Origin: Akkermansiaceae bacterium UBA5688
Lineage (GTDB): Bacteria > Verrucomicrobiota > Verrucomicrobiia > Verrucomicrobiales > Akkermansiaceae
Reading direction: 5' to 3'
NCBI GenBank assembly: GCA_002420315.1
Contig: DIHU01000163.1
Location: 1-15,222, forward strand
Length of the DNA: 15,222 nucleotides
Shown: piece by piece, positions 14,722 to 15,222 of the stretch
How positions within the stretch are numbered: the first letter of the stretch is position 1
Layout of the letters: the number at the start of each line of letters is the position of its first letter
Translations under genes and position numbers: made by a program
Notes under the pieces: generated by a model
Database searches by the model: none
What the model was told of the DNA's origin: nothing
The model's input: only the letters and a program-made list of their open reading frames with translations

Positions 14722-15222
14722 TTATTCACCAATCTCAAGCTCCTCAGCCTCGTCCTCAAGACCGTAAATGGCATCAAGTTTGTCTGACATTTCCTTCATT
14801 TGCGGATTATTCAGCGACTCCATAAGAACAGCCCCAATGGCTTCTGCATCAGGATTCTCAGCCATCATTTGAAACATTTTTTGGCCAATTGCCTGGCCCT
14901 TACCTTCAAAGCCTTCTTTGATTGCCTTCATAGCCTCCTTTTCTTCGTCGGTCGGAGGATCTAGAGCCTCCGCCGCCGCGAGGACTTCTTTCAAAGTTGT
15001 ACTAGCTCCTTCCATCGTTTTCACAAAAGCCTCGGCCGATTTCACATCAGTGATGGAACCCATGCCATCCATGATGCTCATCATTGCTTCGGAAACTTTT
15101 GCTCCAAGCTCAGAATGGGTCGATGCTTGGGAAGTCTTGGCAGGCTCGGGTGCGGGTGCCACCTCTGGCTCGGGTGCAGGCTCGGGTGCGGGTGCCACCT
15201 CTGGCTCGGGTGCAGGTGCGGG
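14722..15222 (-). CDS. Pro-Glu-Ala-rich repeat protein with Met-rich helical C-terminus, cut by window edge
   Basis: 166 residues are visible; the frame is open through the right edge, so the N-terminus is missing. The visible part begins with a linker of alternating Pro with Ala, Glu and Val (units such as APAPEPAPEPEV), then an acidic helical region rich in Met, Glu, Lys and Ala, ending in DEAEELEIGE. A GTG at 15196-15198 is only the Val codon of the repeat and not a credible start. I do not recognise the family. Pro-Glu/Pro-Ala linkers of this kind commonly span the periplasm or follow a lipoprotein or membrane anchor, so a tethered helical domain is a reasonable guess. PPTDEEKEAMKAI and the Met-rich helices suggest a small helical bundle. 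The gene has its own terminator. Confidence 0.75.
   Translation of the reverse strand, partial: PAPAPEPEVAPAPEPAPEPEVAPAPEPAKTSQASTHSELGAKVSEAMMSIMDGMGSITDVKSAEAFVKTMEGASTTLKEVLAAAEALDPPTDEEKEAMKAIKEGFEGKGQAIGQKMFQMMAENPDAEAIGAVLMESLNNPQMKEMSDKLDAIYGLEDEAEELEIGE
15145..15216. repeat. Two identical 36-base tandem units inside the Pro-rich coding sequence
   Basis: Unit 1 is 15145-15180 and unit 2 is 15181-15216, identical at every base. A partial continuation runs to the window edge, where it begins to differ. Each unit encodes 12 residues of the Pro/Ala/Glu/Val linker, so gain or loss of units keeps the frame. The absence of silent differences points to a recent duplication. Confidence 0.9.

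Noticed and set aside
15196..15198. GTG as start of the Pro-Glu-Ala-rich gene.
   Set aside because: It is a Val codon within the repeat; the same repeat and frame continue to the window edge.

Overview
The window looks like chromosomal DNA of a member of the Planctomycetota/Verrucomicrobiota group, most likely a Verrucomicrobiota. The reasons are the DUF1552 plus multidomain 'planctomycete cytochrome c' (PSCyt1/DUF1587/1595/1592/1588/1585) gene pair, a Tat-exported Gfo/Idh/MocA oxidoreductase, secreted FG-GAP propeller, sialidase-like and sialate O-acetylesterase-like proteins, and mostly weak Shine-Dalgarno sites with GTG and TTG starts. Base composition is near 50 percent GC. The phylum call is inference from gene content. 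I see no rRNA, tRNA, transposase, phage gene or CRISPR array, and no gap above 300 bases without a gene.

Layout. (1) 1-4053, plus strand: a DUF1552 gene cut by the left edge, then a 1000-residue DUF1592-type cytochrome with a PA14 domain nested inside one of its family domains. (2) 4057-4881, minus: a DUF3445 protein of the haem-dependent oxidative N-demethylase alpha-like family, convergent and only 3 bases away. (3) 5015-5695, plus: a small exported protein with four helical repeats that resemble SHOCT domains, closed by a clear intrinsic terminator. 5795-6520, plus: a membrane-anchored coiled-coil/HEAT-like protein of unknown role. (4) 6575-11847: a glycan-related group made of a sialidase-like beta-propeller and a sialate O-acetylesterase-like SGNH hydrolase on the minus strand, and, divergent from them, a 771-residue protein with GH20, F5/8C and basic-secretory-protein (BSP) domains. 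(5) 11945-14593, minus: a two-gene unit of an aldos-2-ulose-dehydratase-like FG-GAP propeller followed by a Gfo/Idh/MocA oxidoreductase. (6) 14722-15222, minus: the 3' part of a Pro-Glu-Ala-rich repeat protein with its own terminator, cut by the right edge.

Most products carry export signals, so the window mainly encodes envelope proteins, several of them suited to external glycans. The most unusual gene is the 771-residue one. Its GH20 part keeps the fold signature, but the catalytic Asp-Glu pair is Ser-Ser and the other hallmark active-site residues are replaced. Its C-terminal BSP domain has also lost every residue of the HExxH zinc site, while the frame stays fully open. This points to a double pseudoenzyme, possibly a glycan-binding or scaffold protein, next to intact-looking sialoglycan-type enzymes.
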